A DNA stretch of 64,000 nucleotides from Gammaproteobacteria bacterium (GCA_028284675.1 JANQRI010000034.1:10906-74905), one strand, 5' to 3'. Positions 27,223 through 36,858 are shown, counted from the stretch's first letter. Notes: generated by a model from the letters alone, not told the origin. Translations and numbers: made by a program.

Positions 27223-28224
27223 ATGACAACAAATCTTCAGCACCCTTTTAACAGCCTGACCCCAGGGGTATTAATGGATGCGGTGGAAAGCCAGGGTTTT
27301 GTTTGCGATGGCAGGCTGCTTGCGCTGAACAGCTATGAAAACCGCGTCTATCAGGTTGGTATCGAGGAGAAGCAGCCGCTGATCGCGAAGTTTTATCGCC
27401 CGGCACGCTGGGATGACGGCCAGATTCTCGAAGAGCACCAGTTTTGCTTTGAGTTACAGGCACAGGAAATTCCGGTGGTTGCGCCTCATGTCAATGCTGA
27501 GGGAGAGAGCCTGTTCCGCTATGCTGTGGACGATCAGATATTTCGTTTTGCACTGTATCCGAGAAAAGGCGGCCATGCTCCGGAGTTGGATAACCTGGAT
27601 AATTTGCTGATATTGGGTCGTATGCTGGGCCGTATTCATCTGGTCGGTGCGAGCCGGCCGTTTGAACAACGGCCTACGATAGATATCGAGAGTTTCGGTT
27701 ATAACAGTGTGGAGTTGATACGTGAAAGTTTTATTCCGCCCGATTTGTCAGCGGCATATGAAACGTTGACAGCTGACTTATTGAAAAGCATACAGGCGGC
27801 CATTTCCGACAGCAGTGATGTTTCGTCGATTCGCGTACACGGTGACTGTCATGTGGGAAATATCCTTTGGCGCGATGATGCCCCGCATTTTGTCGACTTC
27901 GATGATGCGCGTATGGCACCGGCGGTGCAGGATATCTGGATGCTGCTATCCGGAAGCCGGGCGGAACAGACCGTGCAGCTTTCCGAGATTCTTGAAGGCT
28001 ATAATGAGTTTTATGATTTTCAGCCGCGGGAGTTGCGCCTGGTTGAAGCCTTGCGCACATTACGCATGATTCATTACAGTGCCTGGCTGGCAAAACGCTG
28101 GGAGGACCCGGCATTCCCACGCAATTTTCCGTGGTTCAATACAACACGATATTGGGAAAGTCATATCCTTGAGTTACGTGAGCAGTTTGCCGCGTTGAAC
28201 GAGCCGCCGTTAAGCATTGTTTGA
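27223..28224 (+). CDS. srkA: Stress-response kinase SrkA (YihE/RdoA)
   Basis: Ser/Thr protein kinase of the APH fold, linked to survival under envelope and oxidative stress. The start is ATG 27223 (MTTNLQHPFNSLTP), which matches the family N-terminus better than upstream in-frame codons. Key segments: ALNSYENRVYQVG, the ATP-binding Lys in PLIAKFYRPARWDD, the catalytic loop VHGDCHVGNILW and metal-binding HFVDFDDARM. 333 residues is typical. It is monocistronic and convergent with the next gene. Confidence 0.9.
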   Translation: MTTNLQHPFNSLTPGVLMDAVESQGFVCDGRLLALNSYENRVYQVGIEEKQPLIAKFYRPARWDDGQILEEHQFCFELQAQEIPVVAPHVNAEGESLFRYAVDDQIFRFALYPRKGGHAPELDNLDNLLILGRMLGRIHLVGASRPFEQRPTIDIESFGYNSVELIRESFIPPDLSAAYETLTADLLKSIQAAISDSSDVSSIRVHGDCHVGNILWRDDAPHFVDFDDARMAPAVQDIWMLLSGSRAEQTVQLSEILEGYNEFYDFQPRELRLVEALRTLRMIHYSAWLAKRWEDPAFPRNFPWFNTTRYWESHILELREQFAALNEPPLSIV

Positions 28225-28265
28225 GCTGTTATTAAAGTTCAAGCCTGGCTGCCAATATTCAGCGG

Positions 28266-29003
28266 TTAACCGGCAACACGTTGCATGCGAAATTTTAAAC
28301 GCCCTGTGCGTTTGGCTTTTGTCAGATCGGTATGCCTGTTCAGGTTTTCTTTAAACATAGTATCTGTTGTGCTGTTGCTGAGAAACGCAAGCACCCGGTT
28401 ATCCAGTTGTGGTACTGAAAATAGATAGGTTAAACGGAATGGTCCGGCATGTATTTTGGAAAAACGTGATTCTAAAGTATCTGCATTGTTAACAACCAGC
28501 ATGCCGCCGGGAGTAAGCAGGCGCCGCAGCGATTTTAGCCACTGCGAGTCATTGTGCATTAACCGGGAAGGTTGTCCCTGCCGGTCGATAAATATATCTT
28601 CGATTAACAAATCAAACGGTTTACCGTTATATGCCTGTGCCCAACGGATCGCATCGGCCTGAATTAGCTCGGTATTAGGGTATTGCAATGCAAAAAAACG
28701 TTTGGCCACGGATAAGTGTGTTTTATCGATATCCACGCCAATAATGGTTTGCGGTTGAAGATAGCGATTGAGCAGATGGATAGCGGCACCGCCGCCGACC
28801 CCCAATAGTAAAACGCGTTGGATTGATTCGGCAGGATAAAGCAAAGCAGGCAGAAACAGCAGGTCCCAGATGCTGCCGGTGACGGGATGATTCGGATTGT
28901 AGGCGGTGTGTAACACATTGTTGCGATAAAGCCGCCTGGATTTTCCGGCACTGCGTACTTCATAGCGGGTATTGTCACGGGTTTTTGACCAAAGCAATGC
29001 CAT
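28266..29003 (-). CDS. Spermidine-synthase-like methyltransferase-fold protein
   Basis: 245 residues with a Rossmann-type core: VLLLGVGGGAAIHLLNR, the acidic IIGVDIDKTHLSVAK and a third-strand FDLLIEDIFID. The pattern is that of the SpeE-like domain, but residues before the core are shortened and the polyamine-binding N-terminal barrel of true SpeE is missing. Amine-transfer activity is therefore doubtful. It is 16 bp downstream of the double-receiver cyclase gene on the same strand. Confidence 0.75.
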   Translation of the reverse strand: MALLWSKTRDNTRYEVRSAGKSRRLYRNNVLHTAYNPNHPVTGSIWDLLFLPALLYPAESIQRVLLLGVGGGAAIHLLNRYLQPQTIIGVDIDKTHLSVAKRFFALQYPNTELIQADAIRWAQAYNGKPFDLLIEDIFIDRQGQPSRLMHNDSQWLKSLRRLLTPGGMLVVNNADTLESRFSKIHAGPFRLTYLFSVPQLDNRVLAFLSNSTTDTMFKENLNRHTDLTKAKRTGRLKFRMQRVAG

Positions 29004-29019
29004 AATAGAGAGCGCAGCT

Positions 29020-30312
29020 TCAGGAGTCGATTTTTTTCATTGCCGGTGTTGTAAGATCACTGATTGTTTTATTGCGTCCTTCGTGTTTTGCCTGGTATAA
29101 AAATTTATCGGAGTTTCTCAGCATATTATCCAGTGCTCTGCCGCGCCGGGTACATAAGCCAATACTGACAGTGACCTTAACTTTCTTATAGTCTTTAATC
29201 TGTATGGAGTGTTCAGCCAGTGCGGCGCGTAATTCTTCAAACATACGGTAAGCATGCTGCGGTGCAATATCGTCCGCCAGCACGCAAAACTCCTCCCCTC
29301 CGACGCGCGCGATTAAATCAGTGGCACGTTGCATATGTTCTTTAAGTAAGTGTGCCACTTGTTTTAGCACACTGTCACCGGCCTGGTGACCGTAGGTGTC
29401 ATTAATTTCTTTGAATCGATCGATATCAATTGTTGCGAAAGCCAGTCTGCGTTTTTGCCGTTTGGCGCTGGCATAAATTTTCTCGGCGGTTTCATAAAAA
29501 TAACGCCGGTTGTATAAGCCGGTTAATGGGTCAGTGGTCGCAAGCTCACGGATTTCGGCGATACGCTCGATGGTTTCGACACACTGGCTGACCCGGCAAT
29601 AGAACTCCTCAATTATAAAATTGCTTTTATTAATAAAGTCATTTGCCCCTGCTTTAATAAAGTTGGCACCCATTGCAGCTTGTTGATCCCCGGTCATACC
29701 CAGCACGGCTACACCGTCTTTGCCGTATTTACTGCGCAGCCGTCGGGTTAGTTTCACACCATCCATTTCCGGCATTGAGTAATCGGTTATCACCAGCCGG
29801 ATACCGGCTTGTGATTCGATGATTTTTAAAGCTTCTTTTCCGTTGCCAGCTTCAATAACCTGATAGTTATGGGTCTTTAACAGCTTGGAGAGCATTTTTC
29901 GTGAGGATTGAGAGTCATCGGCCACCAATACATAAATATCCAGGTTTTTTTCGAGTCTGGATAATAATTCAGTAATGTAATTGAGGCTCTGTGCATTGTC
30001 TTTGACGACATAATCAACGATATTTTTTTTCCAAAGTCCTGCGCGAATATCGTGAGTGGATGTGGTCGCGGTAAACACAATGGACGGAATACCTCTGGAT
30101 ACGACTTCCTGGATCGCCTCGCCGTCATCCGCATCGGGCAACCGGTAGTCCAGCAAGGCGGCAAAAAAATTATTCTGATGTTGGTCAAGCAGCTCAATCG
30201 CATCTTTCAGGCTTCTGGCCCAAAAAAGATTCCAGTCCAGCGCGCCTGATATTTTCGTACGTATCAATGTGCCGGCAATGCGGTTATCTTCTACGATCAG
30301 CAGGTTTCTCAT
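29020..30312 (-). CDS. Double-receiver diguanylate cyclase
   Basis: 430 residues. Receiver 1 (3-120) has VEDN and the probable phospho-Asp in AALLDYRLPDAD. Receiver 2 (about 128-245) has VADDSQSSRKML, VITDYSMPEMDG and the conserved Lys in FINKSN. The GGDEF domain (about 265-420) has DPLTGLYNRRYF and VGGEEF, with an RATD inhibitory site five residues upstream. It should make c-di-GMP when phosphorylated and be product-inhibited. No sensor kinase lies beside it. Confidence 0.93.
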   Translation of the reverse strand: MRNLLIVEDNRIAGTLIRTKISGALDWNLFWARSLKDAIELLDQHQNNFFAALLDYRLPDADDGEAIQEVVSRGIPSIVFTATTSTHDIRAGLWKKNIVDYVVKDNAQSLNYITELLSRLEKNLDIYVLVADDSQSSRKMLSKLLKTHNYQVIEAGNGKEALKIIESQAGIRLVITDYSMPEMDGVKLTRRLRSKYGKDGVAVLGMTGDQQAAMGANFIKAGANDFINKSNFIIEEFYCRVSQCVETIERIAEIRELATTDPLTGLYNRRYFYETAEKIYASAKRQKRRLAFATIDIDRFKEINDTYGHQAGDSVLKQVAHLLKEHMQRATDLIARVGGEEFCVLADDIAPQHAYRMFEELRAALAEHSIQIKDYKKVKVTVSIGLCTRRGRALDNMLRNSDKFLYQAKHEGRNKTISDLTTPAMKKIDS

Positions 30313-30499
30313 TAATACCGTAACCTTTTTATAGCTGAATCTGCTTTGAGAGCCGCAATATCCATTTTACGCATCGGTGTCCTGTGCCTGGCGTTTGTTG
30401 TTGTTCTCGTGAAATTGTAGCGCACAAAGGCAGAGCACCGGAACGGATAATAAGCCGGTTTACAGTTAAATATGCGGATTTGGCTGTTGCTGGCAGGCG

Positions 30500-32227
30500 T
30501 TAACGCGTCAGCAGGTCCCGTTCAATTACCAGCGCACCCAATGCGACCGCACGTGCACGATCCAGTCTTGCCGCGCCGACGCGGGCAACATTATCGATTG
30601 ACATGATTCTTTCCAGTGAGAACGGCTGGTTGGCGGCATGCTGTGCCCGCAGGATGGCCTGTACGGTACGTTGCCCATAGCCGATACCGGCAAATATCAG
30701 CGCTTTCCAGCTGCGTAATGCATCAATCGACAGGCTGTCCAGCAAGCGGTCGGTGGTACTGGTGGCTTGTGCAGCATCGCCGAGCAGGCTGGTCAGTTCA
30801 GTGCGCACCAGGCCTCTGAGTGACAGCTCATCCGCGGCCGTTTTTATCATAAATGCGAGCAGCAGGCGGCGGTTTTGAATCAGGGAAGGTTCCCGGTCTT
30901 CTCGGCCCGGCTGGAAACCACTGGTGACCGGTGCGATATCCTGTCGCCTGCGGGTAAAGCCGCGGCGCAGGCGGTGGAAAAAATCCATGCCGGAGCGCCC
31001 GTCAGGGTGTGTATCCCGGCCGGCGGTATTGATTCGGTTGGTCCGGGTACTGAGCAGTGTGCGGACCCCGGACTCCCGGACACCAAGCGTAATAATAAAC
31101 GGCAAATCAAGCGCAACAGCAGAGAACCGGTCGTCGACCGATTGCAAAATATCAATATTTTGTTGGATCTGATTACGGGTTCTGTCCGTGGCCAGTGACG
31201 TACGGATATTGCGGATCTGCGTCGGGTTGAGTGAACGGCTGCCCCGGAAACGGCCGCGCTGGTTAAAACCGAAATCATCCTGCTCCAGTCCGAATGCGCT
31301 GAGGCTGTCTTCGATGATCGGTGAGAACTCAGTATCAAGTCGCTCCAGTGTATGTGCTTCAGCAACCATTTCACGGCTTAGTTGGCGGCGTGTCGGTGCA
31401 TCGATAATACCGCTGATCGCCAGTTCGAACTGGTGCTGATAACGTGCAACCGCTTGAACAAAACGCTCATCGACAACGGCAGGTTCCGGCGGAATGCCCA
31501 GGATATCCCGCAGCTGCGCGATACTGGCTTCATCCTGCAGGGTGTTGGCGGCAATGGCCCGCTGTACGGCCGCCGCATCGAGCATACTTTCCGATCCCGG
31601 TGGCAGTGGTTGCAACGGTGCAATTGCAAATTCCGCCTGTATCGGCCCGTTAACCGAGCCCTGTTGCTGCACCACGTGGGTCAGCTCATGCGCGAGCAGG
31701 CGGCGACCGGCGGCAGTGCCGGGCCGGAATTGGTTTTTGCCGAACACGACATTGTTGCCAAGCGTAAACGCCCGTGCGCCGATTTTTGCAGCAGTCTCTG
31801 CTGCATTGATACCGGTATGAATGCGCACATTGGAAAAATCATGTGCAAAACGGCTTTCCATAAATTCACGATCGCGTTTCGGCAACGGCATGCCGTAACC
31901 ACGTAAACTGTCTATTTGCGATTGGGCCTGTGCCGGTAATGGTGAAGTGTTATGCCGGGTATTATGTTCCGGGCGGCGCCGGATTTGTGGCCGAAATGGG
32001 GTTGATGAGCGTGTCACGGTTTTAGCGATTTTGTCGGCTTCCTGTTCATAAGCATCATTCGGCGGGCCGACCCGTATCCGGTTTTGCCGCAGATGCTGCA
32101 CGCCGCGATTGCCCAGCGAGCGCTGTAACGGAGCGCTGGTGTTCCGATGCTGAATGCCGACAGCTTGCGTTTGTTTCCGTAAAGACTGATTGTGCTGCGG
32201 TTTTGCCTGATGCGTTGCAGGTTTCAT
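30500..32227 (-). CDS. DUF4157 metallopeptidase-like protein
   Basis: 575 residues, no signal peptide. The Gln/Arg-rich disordered N-terminus (1-95) precedes a DUF4157 module (about 105-190): PLPKRDREFMESRFAHDF, VRIHTGINAAETA and the zinc-binding HELTHVVQQQG near residue 178. Residues about 215-290 resemble a peptidoglycan-binding fold (VQAVARYQHQFELAISG...DAPTRRQL). The C-terminal half is alpha-helical and unrecognised. DUF4157 proteins are frequent cargo or partners of extracellular contractile injection systems, but no injection-system gene is visible in the window. Monocistronic. Confidence 0.78.
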   Translation of the reverse strand: MKPATHQAKPQHNQSLRKQTQAVGIQHRNTSAPLQRSLGNRGVQHLRQNRIRVGPPNDAYEQEADKIAKTVTRSSTPFRPQIRRRPEHNTRHNTSPLPAQAQSQIDSLRGYGMPLPKRDREFMESRFAHDFSNVRIHTGINAAETAAKIGARAFTLGNNVVFGKNQFRPGTAAGRRLLAHELTHVVQQQGSVNGPIQAEFAIAPLQPLPPGSESMLDAAAVQRAIAANTLQDEASIAQLRDILGIPPEPAVVDERFVQAVARYQHQFELAISGIIDAPTRRQLSREMVAEAHTLERLDTEFSPIIEDSLSAFGLEQDDFGFNQRGRFRGSRSLNPTQIRNIRTSLATDRTRNQIQQNIDILQSVDDRFSAVALDLPFIITLGVRESGVRTLLSTRTNRINTAGRDTHPDGRSGMDFFHRLRRGFTRRRQDIAPVTSGFQPGREDREPSLIQNRRLLLAFMIKTAADELSLRGLVRTELTSLLGDAAQATSTTDRLLDSLSIDALRSWKALIFAGIGYGQRTVQAILRAQHAANQPFSLERIMSIDNVARVGAARLDRARAVALGALVIERDLLTR

Positions 32228-32432
32228 TGGGTGCCCTGATAGTGTTTTATGTATTTTTTCAGCCCTACCTTGTTAACTATAGAACAGCAGTGGCTGTGTG
32301 GGAATTTTTATACCGAAAATTTTTGTCTATGCCATTGGTTAGGTTTGCGAGCTGACCTCTAACCTTGGTTGTATGGACAGGTAAGGGCGATTAAACAATA
32401 ATCAACAGGGTTTTCATACAGGTAAAAAGGCC

Positions 32433-32831
32433 ATGTCAGATATAGGTAATGTGCTCGGCGGCACGCCGAACGCAGTAAATCAACAAATAGAGCGTTTGCA
32501 ACAGCAAACAGAATCAATGCCTGATTATTCATCTGAGCAGCCGCCGTTAAGTGAAGCCGCCAAGCAATTGCTTATCACGTTTGCTAAAGAATTTAATGAA
32601 AATAAAACGCCGTCTGAAATGGTCTCCCGGCTGACGGCGGATAGTGTTTCTGAATTAAATGCTAAAGCAGGCCAGTTAATAGACTTGGTGGAAAAAGGTG
32701 AACATGATTTGTATCAGGCCGCGATATTACTTGAAGCGACACACCAGGGCCTGTTGGAAGACCAGGTGATTGACACAATCAATAGTAATATTCAGTTGCT
32801 GAATAATCAGTTACCGGCCGAAGGTTTTTAG
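32433..32831 (+). CDS. Small orphan alpha-helical protein
   Basis: 132 residues, cytoplasmic or secreted without a signal. The N-terminal 45 residues are Gln/Ser-rich and probably disordered. The rest is predicted helical (SEAAKQLLITFAKEFNEN, LYQAAILLEATHQGLLED). Not recognised. It is divergent from the DUF4157 gene; 59 bases before its ATG is a 13-base motif also found before the gene at 36859. Confidence 0.65.
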   Translation: MSDIGNVLGGTPNAVNQQIERLQQQTESMPDYSSEQPPLSEAAKQLLITFAKEFNENKTPSEMVSRLTADSVSELNAKAGQLIDLVEKGEHDLYQAAILLEATHQGLLEDQVIDTINSNIQLLNNQLPAEGF

Positions 32832-32854
32832 AGCCTGTCTTAGTAATACGCGGT

Positions 32855-33292
32855 TCAACAATCCAGCTCACCCGGTTCCGTCGCGGCCGATTCGGCTTTT
32901 TTAATACAGATACAAATATTATTGTTTATCACGCCAAGTAATAAATTATCACCGGCACCGGTCTCACCGAGTTCCATTTTTGGTAAAACCAGCCGGACAG
33001 ATTTATTGATCAATGTTGCGTCGCCTTTGGTGATAACGCCGGTAACTTCAACCGGATCGGGCAGGCTGCCGGCTAGCGACGGTGATTTTTTGATGCCGAA
33101 TAAACCCTGATCTGCCGCTTTGGTTTTTTCGACGGTCATCATCAGTTTTATTTGTGCCTGTCGTTCCGCGGGCCATTCCCAGCGAAGATCAAGGTCAGTG
33201 GACATTGCACACCCTCCAAACGAAAATAAAATGTAAATAAAAACAATACGAGTAATATGCCGGCCTGATATAAACTTACAAAACAACGGCAT
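32855..33292 (-). CDS. Small lipoprotein, possible immunity partner
   Basis: 145 residues from ATG 33292 (MPLFCKFISG). A hydrophobic segment (IVFIYILFSF) leads to a lipobox-like FGGC at Cys 28. The mature part (MSTDLDLRWEWPAERQAQ) is a compact beta-rich domain with CIC near the end. Its start overlaps the end of the upstream gene by 17 bases, so the two are translationally coupled. A lipoprotein coupled to a signal-less putative hydrolase fits an effector/immunity arrangement, but this is inference only. Confidence 0.62.
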   Translation of the reverse strand: MPLFCKFISGRHITRIVFIYILFSFGGCAMSTDLDLRWEWPAERQAQIKLMMTVEKTKAADQGLFGIKKSPSLAGSLPDPVEVTGVITKGDATLINKSVRLVLPKMELGETGAGDNLLLGVINNNICICIKKAESAATEPGELDC

Positions 33293-33902
33293 CGTACCGG
33301 CCTGCGCTGAGTTTGTTGAATCCAACATATCCGCTATAGTTCTTTTTCTTACCTGCGGCTTTGGCTTTTAGTTGCCGGTATAAATTATCCGGAGTATCCA
33401 GCCCCGGAATTCCACCGGCGACGATCTTCGCAAAAACAAATGCTTCCGATGCATGTGTTGAGCAGTTGCCGCCCAGCAGGTTAAAGCTGCCTGGTTTTAG
33501 TTTCAAATCCTGCCAGTATTGTTTGAAGCGTGATGCTTCCGCAGTACTGACATCCAGCAGCAATATTGTTGAGATGACTTTATATTTTTTCGCGAGTGCG
33601 GCATCGACATAGAATGGCCGGATTTTTTGCATCGTAGCATAGTCTGCGACCAGGCCTTTCATATTAATGCCGGTGCTGTTCAGTGATATCGACGGCCCGT
33701 TCGCCCACGAACTCCCGCTCGAAGCCCGCCCGCTTGAGCCACTGGACGCATCACCGCCTTCGCCGAAAAAGCCGATCGGCGCACCGCCGGGCAGAATGCA
33801 ATCCGCATGTTGCTCCATAACCCCCGGTTTATGCGCATCATTTTTTTTGCCGCGAACAATCAGGCCCACGGTGGTGCTGCCGACGCTGATGGTGCTTGCC
33901 AT
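33276..33902 (-). CDS. Putative papain-like hydrolase/effector
   Basis: 208 residues from ATG 33902 (MASTISVGSTTVG), with AAGAAA upstream; earlier in-frame codons lack a site. No signal peptide. A Ser/Gly-rich linker (residues 50-68) separates a small N-terminal module with a PGVMEQHADCILPGG stretch from a C-terminal domain with LGGNCSTHASEAF (Cys 147, His 150). An N-C-x-x-H arrangement of this kind is found in papain-like/LRAT-like folds. Partner lipoprotein overlaps downstream. The family is not firmly recognised; a secreted amidase or acyltransferase is one possibility. Confidence 0.6.
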   Translation of the reverse strand: MASTISVGSTTVGLIVRGKKNDAHKPGVMEQHADCILPGGAPIGFFGEGGDASSGSSGRASSGSSWANGPSISLNSTGINMKGLVADYATMQKIRPFYVDAALAKKYKVISTILLLDVSTAEASRFKQYWQDLKLKPGSFNLLGGNCSTHASEAFVFAKIVAGGIPGLDTPDNLYRQLKAKAAGKKKNYSGYVGFNKLSAGRYDAVVL

Positions 33903-34204
33903 TGTCTGTTTCTTATACCGTGTAATAAATATTCGAGCCTTTATATTACCGCAGCCCGGTTTATTGTATATGCGTACTATCACAGTTTAGCGGAAAAACT
34001 TCAGGGCTTTGCTATTAAACTAATCTACAAATAGGTCGTCCTGATTTATTTACATGTCGCCTGTGTACACTGTGCTTCTTCGTGTGACGGCGCTATACCG
34101 ATTAACGAAAGGTTTAAAGCTTTTGGGGAATAACGTTTTATATCTGTTTTTGATAAAGTATTAATAATGAATATTTTTACTTGAAAACCAGGGGTCATCT
34201 ACAA

Positions 34205-34795
34205 ATGAATATTAATGGGTCACCAGGCGTTGCAGCCACCGTTCCTTTTCAAATTAATTCGCCATCGTTAAATCAGATCAACGCTTCCATGACGCAGCCA
34301 GCATTTCCTGAGCTGATCGCGCAGGCCGCCGGAGACGTGGAGTTCAAGTCAATGGAAAGTAAGCAGCTCCGGAGCACGATAAGTGATATTGTTAAAAGCT
34401 TTAAACCTGATGCCGAGGGCAAGTTTGGCCGTTTTACTGTGCAGTCCGGAGAAGCGCATGTTGGTGATAAAACATATGATGTTGAAACCCGGGTGGGGGC
34501 TGGTAAAGCCACACTGACAATTGCCGACCAAAATGATCGTGAAAATGCCGTCGATGTGCATATCAGCCTTAATACGAGAAAAAAGTTTATTGAGATCAAG
34601 ACAGACCCGCAATCGCCGGTGAATTTGGATCAGGACCCTGATGCTAAAATCGGCGCTGTGCAACCGCTTGACTCTCCAATCTATGATGGTGAATTGAAAT
34701 TTGACGAGCTTTTTCAAAAACAGGAACTTGCTCAGTGGGTAGATGCTTTAACTAACGGTACAGTTTTGGCGCCGGCAGGTAAACCGCGCCAGTAA
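34205..34795 (+). CDS. Orphan protein, unknown function
   Basis: 196 residues from ATG 34205 (MNINGSPGVAATV) with AGGGG upstream. The first 35 residues are Ser/Asn/Pro-rich and probably disordered. The rest looks like one beta-rich domain (FGRFTVQSGEAHVGDKTYD, AVDVHISLNTRKKFIEIK). No signal peptide, no Cys. Not recognised. The disordered polar N-terminus resembles that of several other orphans in this region (36859, 38666, 48764). Confidence 0.65.
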   Translation: MNINGSPGVAATVPFQINSPSLNQINASMTQPAFPELIAQAAGDVEFKSMESKQLRSTISDIVKSFKPDAEGKFGRFTVQSGEAHVGDKTYDVETRVGAGKATLTIADQNDRENAVDVHISLNTRKKFIEIKTDPQSPVNLDQDPDAKIGAVQPLDSPIYDGELKFDELFQKQELAQWVDALTNGTVLAPAGKPRQ

Positions 34796-34899
34796 AGCAG
34801 GTTCTGTATTTCAAATACTGATGTATTAAAAAAATGGCGACACATTTTTGTGCGACAGGGATGTCGCGATAATGGACGTTAAGGATAGAATAAATGGCA

Positions 34900-36621
34900 T
34901 TATTTAATATAACGTGCACGTTTCGCCGGTTTCAACATCGTTAGATCACCGATAAAAAGTCCGTCCACGCAGTTGCCGAAATCGGGATCGGTGCTGAAGC
35001 TTAACAATCGATAACCACCGGGTTCATAAAGCGAGGCATATTGTTTGTAAAGTACCGGTATTTTGTGGCCTTGCTCTTTGAATAATTTTTGTAACCGGCT
35101 AAAGCCGCTGTCGATATCTTCATCAGCGAATAATTCAATCAGCTGTTTCCGGTGTTGCGGGTCCGGGTAGTAAGGCCGTTTTGCGGTCGCAAGCAATTCG
35201 TCATGACGAAAATATTTTTCATAGTAATACACCAGTGCATCGCGTAGAAATTGCGGATAGTCATCGCTCAGGCTGACCGGGCCGATCACATAACGTATTT
35301 CTGGATGATGCTTTAAATACGCACCGATACCCTGCCACAGGTAATCCAGGCTGGTTTTGCCCCAATATTGCGGATTAACAAAACTGCGGCCCAGCTCCAG
35401 TGCTTGCTTTAGGTAAGCGGTGGCATTGCCGGTATAGTTAAACAGGTCGGCGGTATACAAGGCGGGCAGGCCACGGCTTTTCAGAATATGAATGCAGTTG
35501 CCGAGCCGGTACGCGCCGGCAATGGTCAGGTTGCGCTCATCCCAAAGCACCAGGTGCCGGTAGTATTGGTCGTATTTATCAACGTCCCGGCGTTCGCCGC
35601 TGCCTTCGCCGACTTGCCGGAATGCGAGTTCCCGTAATCGTCCTATTTCACGCATGATGCTGCCGTCAGGGCAGTAGTCGTATAAAAATATCCGGTTGCT
35701 ATCAGTGGTTGAACCGATTAGCCGTGCATTATCAAGCTCTGTTTTGATAACCGTTGAGTCTTCCGGGTGAGCGATGGTTTTTTCAGTAACAAAGTCGGTT
35801 TTCTTCAGCGGCTTGCGGGCCTTGCCGATTTTATACAGGTGTTTTTTAACCCGCTTTGCAATGGCTTTATCGGTAACCTGTTCTGAGCGGAGCGCTTCGG
35901 CCGGGATCGCCTGACCGACCGAAAAATGCAAAATGCGGTTGCGTTGTTTAAACATTTCACCGGCCAGCATGGCGGTCGACAAAGGTTTGGCGAGCATCGA
36001 AACACCGTAAAACAGTGCGGAGTTTTTGCCGTGCACGTGTATCGGCAGCACCGGTGCCGAGGTTTTGCGTGCGAAATGTAGAAAACCGGTATGCCATTTG
36101 CCGTCTTTAATGCCGGTCGGTTTTGCGCGTGATACCTCGCCGGCCGGGAACACGATAATGGCCTGCTCCTGTTGCAATGCGCCCAGCACCCGCTGGTAAC
36201 TCAGGCGAAAAGTCTCGCGGGTCATATTGTCCAGTGGAATAAACAGGTTGCTCAGTGGCTGAATACTCATCAGCATATCATTGGCAACGATGCGGACATC
36301 GCGGCGGATTTCACCAACCAGTTTTAACAGTGCAAGCCCGTCCAGTGAGCCCAAAGGATGGTTGGCAACAATTACAACCCGGCCCTGTGCAGGAATGTTG
36401 GCGCGGCTCTTGTTGGAAACGCTGTAGCTGAAGTTGAAATACTCGAACACCGCTTCGATAAAGTCGAAGCCTTCGATACCGGCATGCTCGGATAAAAAGC
36501 GGTTGAGTTCGTATTCACGCGCCAGCTTTTGCAGCACCTTGATAGTCGGTTTGCGAATAATCGGCGGTTGGTTGGCAAAAACAGGGAATTTTTCGGTGAC
36601 TGCTCTTTCGATATTAATCAT
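34900..36621 (-). CDS. olsF: Fused acyltransferase, ornithine-lipid synthase OlsF-like
   Basis: 573 residues from ATG 36621. The N-terminal half is a PlsC-type O-acyltransferase (ANHPLGSLDGLALL, FIPLDNMTRETF, VFPAGEVSRAKPTGI). The C-terminal half is a GNAT/OlsB-like N-acyltransferase (EIGRLRELAFRQVGEGSG, CIHILKSRGLPALYTADLF, YLWQGIGAYLKHHPE). This order matches the bifunctional OlsF enzymes, which make ornithine lipids from ornithine and two acyl chains. Alternatively it is one of the related hemolysin/GNAT fusions of unproven substrate. Monocistronic. Confidence 0.75.
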   Translation of the reverse strand: MINIERAVTEKFPVFANQPPIIRKPTIKVLQKLAREYELNRFLSEHAGIEGFDFIEAVFEYFNFSYSVSNKSRANIPAQGRVVIVANHPLGSLDGLALLKLVGEIRRDVRIVANDMLMSIQPLSNLFIPLDNMTRETFRLSYQRVLGALQQEQAIIVFPAGEVSRAKPTGIKDGKWHTGFLHFARKTSAPVLPIHVHGKNSALFYGVSMLAKPLSTAMLAGEMFKQRNRILHFSVGQAIPAEALRSEQVTDKAIAKRVKKHLYKIGKARKPLKKTDFVTEKTIAHPEDSTVIKTELDNARLIGSTTDSNRIFLYDYCPDGSIMREIGRLRELAFRQVGEGSGERRDVDKYDQYYRHLVLWDERNLTIAGAYRLGNCIHILKSRGLPALYTADLFNYTGNATAYLKQALELGRSFVNPQYWGKTSLDYLWQGIGAYLKHHPEIRYVIGPVSLSDDYPQFLRDALVYYYEKYFRHDELLATAKRPYYPDPQHRKQLIELFADEDIDSGFSRLQKLFKEQGHKIPVLYKQYASLYEPGGYRLLSFSTDPDFGNCVDGLFIGDLTMLKPAKRARYIK

Positions 36622-36858
36622 TGCATATACGGCCAACAGGCTGTCTGAGTATTAACACGTTTAGTATATTTCAGTTGCGTGACGCCAAGATGACAGCTGC
36701 AATCCTGGTATCTGGGATAGCTTTGCTGGTCAGAAGAGGCGTCTGTATCACGCCTTTTGTAGCCTGAGTGCAAGCAAGTGGTGGTGACAAAATGTTTCGG
36801 GTATTTCGCCACCGGTTTAAAACTTACAGATGGTTAAAGCTAAAATGGATTTTAATGG

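Noticed and set aside
36737..36755. AGGCGT/ACGCCT hairpin followed by TTTTG as a terminator
   Set aside because: The T tract is on the strand with no gene upstream; on the other strand it is short of a T tract and more than 100 bases past the stop of the gene at 36859.
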